Below, in pieces: positions 19,155 to 29,220 of a stretch of 64,000 nt of DNA. The stretch lies in the NCBI RefSeq assembly GCF_900240995.1, contig NZ_LT965954.1, positions 795,323 through 859,322 on the forward strand, in the 5' to 3' direction. The notes beneath the pieces were generated by a model that was not told the DNA's origin, did not search any database, and saw only the letters and a list, made by a program, of their open reading frames with translations. Every line of letters starts with the position of its first letter. The stretch's first letter is position 1. This stretch comes from Bacillus sp. Marseille-P3661. Lineage in GTDB: Bacteria > Bacillota > Bacilli > Bacillales > Bacillaceae_J. Both the position numbers and the translations under genes were made by a program.

Positions 19155-21326
19155 TTAGACTAAATACTTTATTTCAAAATCTGCAACCGGTAAAGGTTTA
19201 TCGAAAAAATACCCTTGTACTTGTTCACATCCGTAATCTCTTAGAAAGTTTAAAACTTCTTCTGTTTCAACACCTTCAGCAATCACTGATAGTTTAAACG
19301 TACGTGCAATATTTATCATTGCTAAAACTAGTTGAGAATCATTTGTGCTACTTAATACGTCCCGAATAAAGGTTTGGTCTATTTTCAATGAGTTTACAGG
19401 AAATTTTTTCAGATAACTTAAAGATGAAAACCCGGTTCCAAAATCATCAATCGCTATAGAAATACCCATATTTTGAAGCTCCATCAAGATTCCGATATTT
19501 TTATCAGTATCAGACATCATACTGCTTTCGGTTATTTCAACCTCTAAAAGTGATGGATCTAGATTGACGGTTTCGAGCGTCTTTTTTAAATTGGATATAA
19601 ATAAAGAATGCTGCAATTCAAGCGGTGAGACATTAACAGCAATTTTTAAAGGCTTATAGCCTTTATCTAGCCATTCTTTGGATTGTTTGCAAGCTTGTTT
19701 TAGGACCCAATTCCCCAATGATAAAATTAATCCCATCTCTTCTGCAATTGGGATAAACTTCATCGGACTTACAAACCCTAAATCTTTTGAATTCCAGCGG
19801 ATAAGCGCTTCAGCACCAACTAACCTATTTGTATGGATATCGATCTTAGGTTGATAGTATAATTCTAACTCATTATTGTAAAGCGCTTTTTTTAATGCAT
19901 CTTCAAGAGTCAGTGTTTCTTTATAGTGCTCGTGAACTTCTCTCGTATAGTATTTATAATTACCCGCTACTTTAAATCTTGAATAACGCATAGCTTTATT
20001 TGCATTATTAACCAAATGCTTTGAATCTTTACAGCCATCGCCATCCGGAAAAGCACTAGCTCCAATGCTGCACGTTAATTTAAATTCATGATGATCCACT
20101 TCTCTTGGTCTTTCAACTTCCCGTTGTAAGCATTCGGCAAACTTTTCTAGATCTGCTATGGACTGGGCTTGTTTCGTTAATATATAAAAGCGACTACCTT
20201 CACTCCGATATAATGCACCAAACTTTTTGACAACCTGCTTAAGATCATCGATAGTTGAGCATAACAACCGTTGACCAACTTCATATCCAAATGACTCGTT
20301 TATTCTGCCGAGGCCATTTAATCTTAAACAGAGAATTCCCAGATAATGATGGCCATGTGTCCACTGTTCTACAGCTTGTTCCAACTCTAACTCAAAGAGA
20401 CGCTGATTGGGGAGATTTGTAATCGTATCATGAAATGCCATATGGTTAATCATATCCTGTGCATGTTCCAGGTCAGTAATATTGGACACATTTCCAACAA
20501 TCTCGATTACTTGATCGTCTTTAAAAATCGGAGACAATGAAATTAATAATATATGTTCGCCCTTTTTATACTTAAAATTTTGATGTGTTCCCTCTTGAAA
20601 TACCTTTTTAAAATATTGATTAATATTTTCTGCATCTTCATATTTGAATACATCATATACCGTTTTATTATAAAAATCCGCGTTATTATAGCCCAGCTTT
20701 TCCGCCAAATTTCCCGCAAACAGTGAAAAGTATTTATCACCATTTTGATTTCTTTTTATCTTAAATACAACGATGTCTAAAGCATCAACGGTTTGTCGAT
20801 ATTCTTCTTGCAGTGCAATATACAACTGTTCTTGAGCGACTTTTCCTTCTGTAATATCTGTTCGTATTGAAATAAAGCAAGTTGGCTTTCCAGACGCATC
20901 AGGAATTGGAATAATTGCTGTCTTTACCCAATATAAGGAACCATCTTTCGCCTTATTTTTAATTTCACCTTCCCACTTTTGCCCTGATGTTATCGTTTCC
21001 CACATCTTTTTAAAAAAGTCTTTACTTTGATGGCCTGAATTCAATAAACGATGTGTGTTTCCTAATAGTTCATCTTTATTATATTGACTAATTTTACAAA
21101 ACATATCATTCACATAAATAATTGTTCCTGTTCGATCAGTTATACCGATTATCACTGATTGGTCAAAAGAAACTATTAAATTAATTAAATCCAGAAGCTG
21201 GTCTTTAATATTTGAATCTTGTCCTGTCCCGAGATCGATAGTTTGTATTAAACCATATAGTGTTTCTTCTAATGATGTAATATTAAATTTTTCATAATTA
21301 TATGATGGTTGTAATGAAAATTTCAT
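19155..21326 (-). CDS. PAS-PAS-GGDEF(degenerate)-EAL c-di-GMP phosphodiesterase
   Basis: This 723-residue cytoplasmic protein has no membrane helix. PAS1 covers about residues 40-165 (TGTIIYVNDMFCKISQYNKDELLG) with a PAC tail; PAS2 covers about 175-285. A GGDEF-like domain follows at about 300-450, where the active motif reads SEGSRF instead of GGDEF, so cyclase activity is unlikely. The C-terminal EAL domain (about 470-720) is complete: YYQPKID, AEALIRW, NVSPLELQ, EITESSMM, AIDDFGTGFSSLSYL, LKIDQTFI and AEGVETEE. The prediction is a c-di-GMP hydrolase controlled by PAS sensing, possibly with GTP bound at the dead GGDEF site. GGGGG precedes the start. It is monocistronic. Confidence 0.93.
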   Translation of the reverse strand: MKFSLQPSYNYEKFNITSLEETLYGLIQTIDLGTGQDSNIKDQLLDLINLIVSFDQSVIIGITDRTGTIIYVNDMFCKISQYNKDELLGNTHRLLNSGHQSKDFFKKMWETITSGQKWEGEIKNKAKDGSLYWVKTAIIPIPDASGKPTCFISIRTDITEGKVAQEQLYIALQEEYRQTVDALDIVVFKIKRNQNGDKYFSLFAGNLAEKLGYNNADFYNKTVYDVFKYEDAENINQYFKKVFQEGTHQNFKYKKGEHILLISLSPIFKDDQVIEIVGNVSNITDLEHAQDMINHMAFHDTITNLPNQRLFELELEQAVEQWTHGHHYLGILCLRLNGLGRINESFGYEVGQRLLCSTIDDLKQVVKKFGALYRSEGSRFYILTKQAQSIADLEKFAECLQREVERPREVDHHEFKLTCSIGASAFPDGDGCKDSKHLVNNANKAMRYSRFKVAGNYKYYTREVHEHYKETLTLEDALKKALYNNELELYYQPKIDIHTNRLVGAEALIRWNSKDLGFVSPMKFIPIAEEMGLILSLGNWVLKQACKQSKEWLDKGYKPLKIAVNVSPLELQHSLFISNLKKTLETVNLDPSLLEVEITESSMMSDTDKNIGILMELQNMGISIAIDDFGTGFSSLSYLKKFPVNSLKIDQTFIRDVLSSTNDSQLVLAMINIARTFKLSVIAEGVETEEVLNFLRDYGCEQVQGYFFDKPLPVADFEIKYLV

Positions 21327-21483
21327 AAAAAGACCCCCAACTTGTACACCTCTGCTACTAATATAGCACTACAATATTCTTTTTTATCTACCATTTCTTA
21401 ATAATTTATAACATTTTTGAAAAATTTATCCTTTAAGACTTTAGTAAGAATCGTTTCGTAATATTAATTTAATATCCTCCGAT

Positions 21484-21640
21484 AAAGTGAAACTTCCTTC
21501 AGTGGTTGGTTACCTAAAAGGAAGATCTAGACCTTTGAACCAGTCGGACCATTACGGGCAGTTAATCCTCCACCTATCTTCTTAGCATATTTGCAGAATA
21601 TTTGGATAGGGGGTTTTCGCTCGTTATGCGTGGGTTAAAT
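21484..21640. other. unassigned structured or relic segment upstream of ykuD
   Basis: This gap is less AT-rich than its surroundings. On the plus strand CTTCCTT (about 21492) can pair with AAGGAAG (about 21518), and CTATC with GATAG further on. On the minus strand an open frame without a start codon ends at 21527 and reads ...KYAKKIGGGLTARNGPTGSKV, which looks protein-like. It could be a non-coding RNA or the tail of a lost gene. I do not recognise it as a known riboswitch. Confidence 0.35.
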
Positions 21641-21740
21641 TAAACTTTCTTGAAACCTACTTTACTAGTTCGCATACATTGTTGATAGGATATTAATTTG
21701 TTTAGAGGATATACGAATTGAATCAAGAGGAGAAACGTAA

Positions 21741-22235
21741 ATGAAACATTTAATAAAACGTGGTGAAACATTAACAAGCATTGCCCTTGATTACAGAATA
21801 TCTATTAACAGTATAATAGCGGCTAATCCTGGGATAAATCCTAATGTTATTTTTGCAGGCCAAACAATCACGATACCTGGATTTCCTGCTATTGAAACGA
21901 TACCGTACCGAATTCAAGTTTCAATCTCCAATCGAACACTTACGTTGTTTAATAATAATAATCTAGTAAAAAGATACCCAATTGCAGTTGGGCGCATGCT
22001 GCAACAAACTCCAGTTGGGGACTTCATCATTATTAATAAAGCTCCTAATCCAGGTGGACCCTATGGAACAATGTGGATGAGTTTATCAAAACAACATTAC
22101 GGTATACATGGCACAAATAACCCTAGCTCAATCGGAAAAGCTGTTTCAGCAGGTTGTATTCGTATGTACAACAAGGATGTTGAAGAGCTTGCACGAATTA
22201 TTCCGATCGGAACACCTGTTTCTATCCGCCCATAA
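21741..22235 (+). CDS. ykuD: LysM L,D-transpeptidase YkuD
   Basis: It cross-links or remodels peptidoglycan by an L,D-transpeptidase reaction. Residues 1-46 form one LysM domain ([21 protein letters not shown]). Residues about 55-162 form the YkuD catalytic domain, with His123 (YGIHGTNNP), Cys139 and Arg141 in the SAGCIRM motif, where many relatives have SHGC. Length (164) and order match B. subtilis YkuD, which is linked to sporulation. It has no classical signal peptide, as in YkuD. AAGAGGAG precedes the ATG. An MFS gene of YkuC type lies convergently downstream, echoing the ykuC-ykuD neighbourhood. Confidence 0.93.
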   Translation: MKHLIKRGETLTSIALDYRISINSIIAANPGINPNVIFAGQTITIPGFPAIETIPYRIQVSISNRTLTLFNNNNLVKRYPIAVGRMLQQTPVGDFIIINKAPNPGGPYGTMWMSLSKQHYGIHGTNNPSSIGKAVSAGCIRMYNKDVEELARIIPIGTPVSIRP

Positions 22236-22289
22236 AGCTAAGAATTTTTTAGTGATGGGGCTTTGGCTAGCAAATACCACTTATCCTAT

Positions 22290-22550
22290 CGGACCCGTTT
22301 CTGACTGACCTCGTATTAGACTATACATGTCCGAATCATTGTCTGCAGATGGGGCTTTCGCACCTTACTAAGCGCTAGATGCTGTCAAAGTTCCTTGCTA
22401 ACTCTAACTACATTGGCATGAATGCTTGTCCTGTTCGATTCCCCAGTAGATTCTGACTACTTTACCATGAGATTGCTCCATCCTGTCCGAATCCACTCCT
22501 GTTTCTGACTACAATACCATAAAGTTGCTCAACTCTGTCAGTAACACTAG
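22290..22550. repeat. decayed 52-bp repeat array 3
   Basis: Diverged units related to array 1 are visible. TTCTGACTAC occurs at 22451 and TTTCTGACTAC around 22501-22512, 52 bases apart. GTCCGAATCC at 22485 and GTCAGTAAC at 22537 are also 52 apart, and a more decayed GTTCGATTCC lies at 22433, again 52 earlier. GTTGCTC or ATTGCTC sits between, matching the GTTGCTC variant of array 1. Earlier partial units occur from 22299. It fills the gap between the convergent ykuD and MFS genes. Confidence 0.8.
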
Positions 22551-22614
22551 CCCCCCCAACTACATAGTATGCAAACCAGGCTCGCTACAGGTACCCTAAT
22601 GCGATCCATTAGAT

Positions 22615-22644
22615 AAAGGACCAAATCTGATGACTTGGTCCTTT
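22615..22644 (-). terminator. terminator of the MFS gene
   Basis: AAAGGACCAA / TTGGTCCTTT perfect stem with a ten-base loop. It is symmetric enough to serve both convergent genes. Confidence 0.8.
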
Positions 22645-22677
22645 ATAAATACCGTTTAATCCACACCCAAAAGAGCC

Positions 22678-23847
22678 TTAAACTGCTAATTTTTCTAAGT
22701 TAACTTTCTTTTCATAAACCTTATATAAAAGGAATGCTAGAATTGAAATAATAGCACCCGAGATATACGGTAAACCAATTGAAATAGAATATAGCATACC
22801 GCCTGTTGGAGGACCTACTATTCTCCCTAAAGAATCAAAGGAGGACAATACCCCTGTGACACCGCCGTGGCCACTTTGAATTTTTTTGGTGATGAGTGAC
22901 GAAATACTTGGGCGGATAACACCATTCCCTATTCCAAAGATCGTTAAAAATAAAGCTGCAGTTATAAAATCACTTGTTAATAAAATAAGACTAAAGCCTA
23001 CACTAGATACAAAGATACCTGCTTGAATAACAATGCCTTCACCATACTTCTTAATAAGCCTACCAATTAATCCACCTTGCACTGCAGCACCTGCAAAACC
23101 CATAATCATAAAAATATAGCCCAAACTTCTCGCATCTAACCCTGCACGCTCTGCAGCAAAGTAAGCAAACGTTGCTTCAAGACCCGCTAAGGTAAAAGAA
23201 ATAAAAAACTGTAATATATAAAGAAATCCCATAGATCCCTTGACCGTTCTCCAAGGGCTTTCCTTTCTTTCCGACTTACTAATTCTCTTTTCCGCTGTTA
23301 ACGACTCTTTCAAAATAAATAGAACAATAATAAAAGTTAAAGTCGAAACACTACCTGCGATCCAGAATGGAGCGCTTAAAGCCATTTGGGAAAACACTCC
23401 ACCAATAGCCGGACCGAAAATAAATCCCAATCCTACTGCAGCGCCAATAATCCCCATTCCTTTCCCTCGATCTTCAACCGTCGTAATATCGGCAACATAA
23501 GCCATAGCCGTTGGCATATTAGCAGAAGATAGAAACCCTCCAATTATTCGAGCGGCAAACAACATCCATAGCTGCGTTGACATTGCAAATAGAAAAAAAG
23601 AGATAGCTAACCCAGCAATTCCAATTAACATTACCGGTTTACGACCAATTCTATCCGATATTCTTCCCCACATTGGGGCAAAAATCAATTGCATTAATGA
23701 ATAAACAGCCATTAGTAAGCCAAGCTGCGTTGGTGTGGCCCCTATTTCTTCAGCGTAGAATGGAAGAACGGGAATTATTATTCCAAACCCAACCATTACG
23801 AGAAACATAATTAGAAATAATATAGGTAAAGCTTTTTTGTTCTCCAA
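22678..23847 (-). CDS. MFS multidrug/tetracycline-type efflux transporter (YkuC-like)
   Basis: This 389-residue transporter has twelve hydrophobic helices. The MFS motif between helices 2 and 3 reads GRISDRIGRKPVMLIG. The drug-proton antiporter motif lies in helix 5 (GAAVGLGFIFGPAIGG), placing it with TetA/Bmr-like exporters. The start is a TTG at 23847, chosen because GGAGG lies seven bases upstream and the protein then begins MENKKALPILFLIMF as in relatives; an earlier ATG at 23871 has no site. The substrate is unknown. It is monocistronic. Confidence 0.9.
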   Translation of the reverse strand: MENKKALPILFLIMFLVMVGFGIIIPVLPFYAEEIGATPTQLGLLMAVYSLMQLIFAPMWGRISDRIGRKPVMLIGIAGLAISFFLFAMSTQLWMLFAARIIGGFLSSANMPTAMAYVADITTVEDRGKGMGIIGAAVGLGFIFGPAIGGVFSQMALSAPFWIAGSVSTLTFIIVLFILKESLTAEKRISKSERKESPWRTVKGSMGFLYILQFFISFTLAGLEATFAYFAAERAGLDARSLGYIFMIMGFAGAAVQGGLIGRLIKKYGEGIVIQAGIFVSSVGFSLILLTSDFITAALFLTIFGIGNGVIRPSISSLITKKIQSGHGGVTGVLSSFDSLGRIVGPPTGGMLYSISIGLPYISGAIISILAFLLYKVYEKKVNLEKLAV

Positions 23848-24128
23848 CCTAAATCCTCCATTCAGACACAATTACACAGTTAACATTAAGCATATATTAT
23901 TTTTCTATTTATTTCTATTTTTTATTTTCAAAAATCTCTCGTTTCCATATTACAAACAAGATCTTATCCTACACTATTCATCAGATTGCCAATTATCTTT
24001 TCCTTGTAAAACCAGCAATATTGTGAAATATGAATAAATTTGTTTGACATTTTTATTACCAGAAAATTCACTTAAAGTGCTATAATTATTAGTACACATA
24101 AAAATTATCATACGGAGGGGATTTTTAT

Positions 24129-25028
24129 TTGGTAAGTGAAACAATTGAACATCAAATCAATACACAACTTAAACATAAAAAATTAACAAAGCAAAAAATC
24201 GCAAAACGAATTTTATTTATATTTTTAGGTGCCGTATTAATGGCTGTTGGAATAGAGGTTTTTCTAGTTCCCAATACGATTATGGATGGCGGTATCGTTG
24301 GAATTTCAATTATTCTTTCGCATTTAACTGGCGTAAAACTTGGATTATTTCTATTTTTTCTAAACGTTCCTTTTTTCTTTATTGGCTACAAACAAATTGG
24401 AAAAACCTTTGCCCTCTCTACATTATTCGGTGTAACAATAATGTCCATAACAACAGCGTTTTTACATCATGTTCCAGCTTTCACAGAGGATATGCTACTT
24501 GCAACAGTATTTGGTGGGATCATTCTTGGCGTTGGGGTTGGACTTGTTATTCGTTATGGCGGGTCATTGGACGGTACTGAAATACTTGCCATTTTACTTA
24601 ATAAACAGCTCCCTTTTTCCGTTGGTGAAGTAATTATGTTTTTTAATATTTTTATTTTCAGTTGGGGCGGATTTGTATTTGGTTGGGATCGAGCAATGTA
24701 CTCAATTTTAGCGTACTTTATCACGTTTAAAACGATTGATGTTGTAATTGAAGGTCTTGATCAATCTAAGTCAGCATGGATCATAAGTGACTTAAATAAA
24801 GAAATAGGAGAAGCGGTTTTGGCGCGCCTCGGTCGTGGAGTTACGTATTTAAATGGGGAAGGCGCATACACTGGTGATAATAAGAAGGTTATTTTTTGCG
24901 TTATCACTCGATTGGAAGAAGCAAAATTGAAATCAATTGTTGAAGAAATAGATCCTAGTGCTTTTCTAGCAGTAGGAGATATTGCAGAGGTTCGTGGTGG
25001 TAGATTTAAAAAGAAAGCTATTCACTAA
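24129..25028 (+). CDS. YitT-family membrane protein (DUF161 + DUF2179)
   Basis: This 299-residue membrane protein starts at TTG, with GGAGGGG at the right distance. After a basic tail of about 25 residues come five to six helices (FLGAVLMAVGIEVFLVPNTIMDGGIVGISI and onward). A soluble C-terminal DUF2179 domain covers about residues 215-295 (AWIISDLNKEIGEAVL, GRGVTYLNGEGAYTGD, KVIFCVITRLEEAKL). Several paralogues usually occur per Bacillus genome. The function is unknown; a small-molecule channel or transporter role is only suspected. A terminator follows. Confidence 0.92.
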   Translation: MVSETIEHQINTQLKHKKLTKQKIAKRILFIFLGAVLMAVGIEVFLVPNTIMDGGIVGISIILSHLTGVKLGLFLFFLNVPFFFIGYKQIGKTFALSTLFGVTIMSITTAFLHHVPAFTEDMLLATVFGGIILGVGVGLVIRYGGSLDGTEILAILLNKQLPFSVGEVIMFFNIFIFSWGGFVFGWDRAMYSILAYFITFKTIDVVIEGLDQSKSAWIISDLNKEIGEAVLARLGRGVTYLNGEGAYTGDNKKVIFCVITRLEEAKLKSIVEEIDPSAFLAVGDIAEVRGGRFKKKAIH

Positions 25029-25042
25029 TTTACAGAAATTTA

Positions 25043-25093
25043 CAGACTCTTTTGTCGCATAAATTATGCGTTCGAGAGAGTTTTTAATTTTTG
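25043..25093 (+). terminator. terminator of the YitT-family gene
   Basis: GCATAA/TTATGC inner stem and ACTCT/AGAGT outer pairs, followed by TTTTTAATTTTT. Confidence 0.75.
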
Positions 25094-25224
25094 ACAAAAT
25101 ATCTAATTTATTGAAATTTTAAATTCATTCTTTATTTTATATGTTATAATCCCTCTGACTGATAATGGAAAACACAAAATCTACTGGATTTAGACATTAT
25201 TAACTTAAAAAGAGGGTGTATATT

Positions 25225-26760
25225 ATGGTTGACCAACAAAGGAATAAAATGATGCTCCTATTTTCTTTCGGTTTTGTTACCCTATCTATTATTGTTCATG
25301 TACTTCATAGAATCCTCAAGATATTGGATCAGTACCTTGCACTAAATAATATGAACTTTGTTCCCCCACATTTAATTTTACTTTTAAATATTTTATTAGT
25401 TTTACCCATTGCATTATGTTTGGTCACTTTATTTATTCACCTAAAAAAGACAAAATATAGTAAATACACTCCAACTCTTAATATGCTAACGCTCACCTTT
25501 GCTAGTATATCACTTATTGCAGGTGGTAACGGGTTAGTTGAATATCATTTCTCAATTTTTATGGTCATCGCAGTTCTAGCCTACTATGAATCAGTTAATC
25601 TAATTGTAATAAGCACAATTATTTTTGCTATCCAGCATTTTCTTGGGTATTTCGTTGCTCCTGAACTCTTATGTGGAACAGAGGAGTACCATTTTGGATT
25701 ATTGATGATACATGCAGTTTTCCTAATTCTTACTAGTGCTGCAACAATTCTTTTAATCCATACTAAGAAAGCGCAAGTAAACAAGCTTGAACATGAAAAA
25801 GAGTTACAACTTCAAGAACTTAGCGAAATCTTAACTAACCTTACCACAACATCTAAGAATGTTGTACTAACAGCTCATACTCTGGCTGTAAACGTGGATG
25901 AAACTATGAAGGCAAGTGATCATATTACTGAGAAAATGAAAGAAGTAGCGAACGGAACGGCGCAACAATCTCTAGCTGCTAAAGAGAGTGCAACAGCAAT
26001 GGATGAAATGGCAATTGGTATACAGCGAGTGGCTGAATCGGCAAATATTGTAGCTGAGCAATCACAAACAACAGTATCTGAAGCCAGACAAGGTGAAAAA
26101 GCTATTGAAGCAGCTGTTAACCAAATGGACCTTATTAATATATCTGTAAAAAAACTAGCATCAACCATCTCATTACTTGGCGAAAAATCACAGCAAATTG
26201 ATGAAATTCTTAAGGTGATTACAACGATATCTGATCAAACAAATCTATTAGCTTTAAATGCAGCAATTGAAGCTGCACGTGCTGGTGAACATGGAAAAGG
26301 CTTTGCAGTCGTTGCCGATGAAGTACGTAAACTTGCAGAACAATCACAAGCTTCAGCTAAAAAAATTACAGAATTGATAAGAGAAATTCAAACAGATACG
26401 GATCAGACATTAGAGGCAATGAAAGTCGGTACAAAAGATGTGGAAAGTGGACTTACGCTTGTCCATAATACAGGGGCAACATTTAAAAATATACTAGCTG
26501 CCTCTGAGAAGGTTGCAGCACAAATTGAAGAGATGTCTTCCGTTGCAGAACAAATTTCCGCAAGCACAGAGCAAGTGACAGCATCCGTTGAAGAAATGGC
26601 AATAATTGCAGCAACAAATGCTAATGGTACCCATGTCATTTCAGTTTCTGCTGATGAACAGGTGAAGTCTTTAAAGGAAATTACTTTAGTTTCAGATGCA
26701 TTAAAAAGTATGGCAGTAGAACTTGAACAATTAATTTCTAAATTTAATCACCATCATTAA
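25225..26760 (+). CDS. methyl-accepting chemotaxis protein with a multi-helix membrane sensor
   Basis: The first 185 residues contain about six hydrophobic segments with almost no extracellular loop, so the signal is probably sensed in or at the membrane. There is no dCache domain and no clear HAMP domain. The cytoplasmic signalling domain covers about residues 215-505, with the hairpin tip [38 protein letters not shown] that docks CheA and CheW. The start at 25225 ([10 protein letters not shown]) follows GAGGGTG; a GTG three codons earlier lies inside that site. It is 511 residues and monocistronic. Soluble chemotaxis components are not in this window. Confidence 0.92.
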   Translation: MVDQQRNKMMLLFSFGFVTLSIIVHVLHRILKILDQYLALNNMNFVPPHLILLLNILLVLPIALCLVTLFIHLKKTKYSKYTPTLNMLTLTFASISLIAGGNGLVEYHFSIFMVIAVLAYYESVNLIVISTIIFAIQHFLGYFVAPELLCGTEEYHFGLLMIHAVFLILTSAATILLIHTKKAQVNKLEHEKELQLQELSEILTNLTTTSKNVVLTAHTLAVNVDETMKASDHITEKMKEVANGTAQQSLAAKESATAMDEMAIGIQRVAESANIVAEQSQTTVSEARQGEKAIEAAVNQMDLINISVKKLASTISLLGEKSQQIDEILKVITTISDQTNLLALNAAIEAARAGEHGKGFAVVADEVRKLAEQSQASAKKITELIREIQTDTDQTLEAMKVGTKDVESGLTLVHNTGATFKNILAASEKVAAQIEEMSSVAEQISASTEQVTASVEEMAIIAATNANGTHVISVSADEQVKSLKEITLVSDALKSMAVELEQLISKFNHHH

Positions 26761-26956
26761 TAAGCTACTTTTTGAAATCATTACCTACGACAGAACGAAA
26801 TGGTAACTGCATACACTTCTAGTGATTACTATGATCTTTCTTGTACAACTAGGTACTCCTAACCAATCTTAATCCCGAATAAATCCCTATATTGATATTA
26901 AGCTATAAAAATTGATATAATTTACTTTATTTAATAAATTATATGATTTAATTACA

Positions 26957-27009
26957 GGAGGTGTAGCCTGGTCTAATTTCGAATGAATTGATATTAGCTA
27001 CCAGGAAGT
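26957..27009 (+). other. dapF leader with an unused strong ribosome site
   Basis: A perfect AGGAGGTG stands about 45 bases before dapF with no usable frame behind it (GTG-TAG, later ATG-AAT-TGA). CCTGGT and ACCAGG then bracket the stretch and can pair, placing the GGAAG next to the dapF ATG partly in the stem. This may be a translational control or a relic of a leader peptide. Confidence 0.4.
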
Positions 27010-27864
27010 ATGACAAAAATAAAATTCACCAAAATGCATGCCTTAGGTAATAACTATATTTATATAAATCTATTTGAAGAAAATTTACCTGAAGCAATAC
27101 TGTCTAATTTAGCGATCCGTCTAGCAAATGTCCAAACGGGAATTGGATCGGATGGAATGATCTTAATTTGCCCTTCAGAACAGGCACCTGTCAAAATGAG
27201 AATCTTTAACAGCGATGGTTCAGAAGGCAAAAATTGCGGCAACGGCTTACGTTGTGTTGCTAAATACGCCTATGAAAAAGGCATTGTTCAAGATAAACTA
27301 TTTAAAATAGAAACATTATCCGGCATAGTCGAAGCCGAAGTTATTGAAGAGGATGGCGTTGTTCAGCAAGTAATTGTTGACATGGGGGAACCACGACTAT
27401 TACGCAAGCAAATCCCAATGATCGGAATTGAAGATGAACAAGTGATTTCGGAGCCTTTCATAGTAAATGAGGAAACATATCACTTAACTGCCGTATCAAT
27501 GGGTAATCCACATGCCATTTTCTTTGTGGATGAAATAAACTATTCTCCGGTAAGAACTCTTGGACCACTTGTAGAAAAAGATGAGCGTTTTCCGGAATGG
27601 ATTAATACTGAATTTGTAGAAATAGTTAATGATAGGGAGCTAAACTTCCGCGTTTGGGAGAGAGGATCTGGTGAAACTCAAGCATGCGGAACAGGTGCAT
27701 GTGCAGCAGCAGTCGCGGCCGTATTAAATAATAAAGCTAACAAAAATACTGAAATTACTGTTCATTTAGCAGGTGGTGATTTATTCATTACCTGGTTAGA
27801 AAATGGCCATGTCCTTATGAAAGGTCCAGCAGAATATATATGTGAAGGATCCTTTGAACTTTAA
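27010..27864 (+). CDS. dapF: diaminopimelate epimerase
   Basis: It converts LL- to meso-diaminopimelate for lysine and peptidoglycan synthesis. The two catalytic cysteines are Cys76 in [11 protein letters not shown] and Cys226 in [12 protein letters not shown]. Length (284) and the N-terminal [15 protein letters not shown] match Bacillus DapF. The ATG at 27010 has only GGAAG very close by, while a much stronger AGGAGG lies too far upstream, so initiation may be unusual. No in-frame extension is possible because of a stop just upstream. It is monocistronic, with a terminator at 27946. Confidence 0.97.
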   Translation: MTKIKFTKMHALGNNYIYINLFEENLPEAILSNLAIRLANVQTGIGSDGMILICPSEQAPVKMRIFNSDGSEGKNCGNGLRCVAKYAYEKGIVQDKLFKIETLSGIVEAEVIEEDGVVQQVIVDMGEPRLLRKQIPMIGIEDEQVISEPFIVNEETYHLTAVSMGNPHAIFFVDEINYSPVRTLGPLVEKDERFPEWINTEFVEIVNDRELNFRVWERGSGETQACGTGACAAAVAAVLNNKANKNTEITVHLAGGDLFITWLENGHVLMKGPAEYICEGSFEL

Positions 27865-27945
27865 TATTAAAACAAGATGTTAATCGCTATCTTGTATAGT
27901 ATTTACTCCTACTAAATAAAGTTAAGAAAAATTAAATAAAATAAA

Positions 27946-27977
27946 AGAAAAGCCCGCGCATTTGCTGGCTTTTCTTT
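27946..27977 (+). terminator. bidirectional terminator between dapF and the M20 gene
   Basis: AAAGAAAAGCC / GGCTTTTCTTT stem with a loop of about 12 bases, between convergent genes. Confidence 0.85.
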
Positions 27978-27998
27978 ATATGGGTTTTTTAAGAATCC

Positions 27999-29204
27999 CT
28001 ACTCTTCATTTTTCTTACGTTCATCAAATTCTGCCTTAATTTCTTCTAATAAGCTTGAATCCGTTAATAATTGTAATGCGGTTAAAGCTAAAGCCTTGGC
28101 ACCTAGAACTAATGCACGATCGCCTTCTAGCGACTTGGCTGCTTCTCTAAATTCAGGTGTATGAACTACTAGCTGATCTGAACCGATTTTTATATAAGGA
28201 TGAATAGTTGGTACAACCCTGCTAATATTACCTGCATCGGTTGAACCTAATCCTTTACCTTCAGTTGCATCAAATGGCTCACCAAATGATTCGATAACTT
28301 CCTGATATACTTTATCAAAACGACGATTCACTTGGAAATGATCGACTTCATTTTGGATTTTAATAATATTTAATTTTGTCCCTGTTGCTAGAGCTGCACC
28401 TTCTGCAATTGCTTTTACCTTTTTAGTAACTTGGTCACAAGCAGTTCTTGTTTTAGCTCGTATAAAGAACCGGGCTTTTGCATAATCAGGTACAATATTA
28501 GGTGCATCTCCGCCATGTGTGATAATGCCATGTATGCGTACATCATCGGTTACATGCTGACGCAATGCATTAATACTATTAAATAACTGAATCACACCAT
28601 CTAATGCGTTAATGCCTTCTTCAGGGGATGCTGCTGCATGTGCAGATTTCCCGATAAATTCAAAGTCTAATGGATCAACCGCTAATGTCTCCCCAGTTAG
28701 CGTATTCTTATGATAAGGATGTACCATTAAACAAGCATCAATGCCTTCAACTAAACCTTGCTTTACGAAACTGCCTTTTGCACTGCCGTTCGGGCCACCT
28801 TCTTCAGCTGGTGTTCCAAGGACAACAACCTCACCGCCAATTTCATCGATCTTCTCTGCGAGCGCAATTGCTGCTGCTGTACTTGTTGTTCCAATAATAT
28901 TATGACCACAAGCATGACCTAAGCCTGGTAAGGCATCATATTCAGCCAAAAAGCCAATAACTGGACCTGGTTTAGATGATTTTTTTCGAGCCAGGAACGC
29001 TGTTTCATGACCTGCAACACCGTTTACTACGGTAAAACCCTGTTCTTTTAACTTTGAACTTAATAAGCCAGATGCAAAATACTCCTCATTGCAGATTTCA
29101 GGTTTTGCATGGATTGCATGACTTATAGAGATATAGTCATCTTTTTTGTTTTCTATGGAATTAATAATCTCATTTCTAATCGTTTCAAGAGATAAAGTAG
29201 ACAA
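27999..29204 (-). CDS. M20-family amidohydrolase at the end of the met operon
   Basis: It is a metal-dependent hydrolase of the M20D (aminoacylase/PdsA-like) group, expected to cleave N-acyl or peptide bonds. The metal-site segments are visible: GFLAEYDALPGLGHACGHNIIG, the Glu pair in GTPAEEGG, and HP/HH ligands in MVHPYHKN. Length is 401 residues. The start is a TTG at 29204, set by GGGAGAG; a GTG at 29237 would overlap metQ. It lies 16 bases after metQ with no terminator, so it should be under the SAM riboswitch. An N-acyl-methionine or methionine-containing amide substrate is an inference from that context. Confidence 0.88.
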   Translation of the reverse strand: MSTLSLETIRNEIINSIENKKDDYISISHAIHAKPEICNEEYFASGLLSSKLKEQGFTVVNGVAGHETAFLARKKSSKPGPVIGFLAEYDALPGLGHACGHNIIGTTSTAAAIALAEKIDEIGGEVVVLGTPAEEGGPNGSAKGSFVKQGLVEGIDACLMVHPYHKNTLTGETLAVDPLDFEFIGKSAHAAASPEEGINALDGVIQLFNSINALRQHVTDDVRIHGIITHGGDAPNIVPDYAKARFFIRAKTRTACDQVTKKVKAIAEGAALATGTKLNIIKIQNEVDHFQVNRRFDKVYQEVIESFGEPFDATEGKGLGSTDAGNISRVVPTIHPYIKIGSDQLVVHTPEFREAAKSLEGDRALVLGAKALALTALQLLTDSSLLEEIKAEFDERKKNEE

Positions 29205-29220
29205 AGCACTCTCTCCCTTC

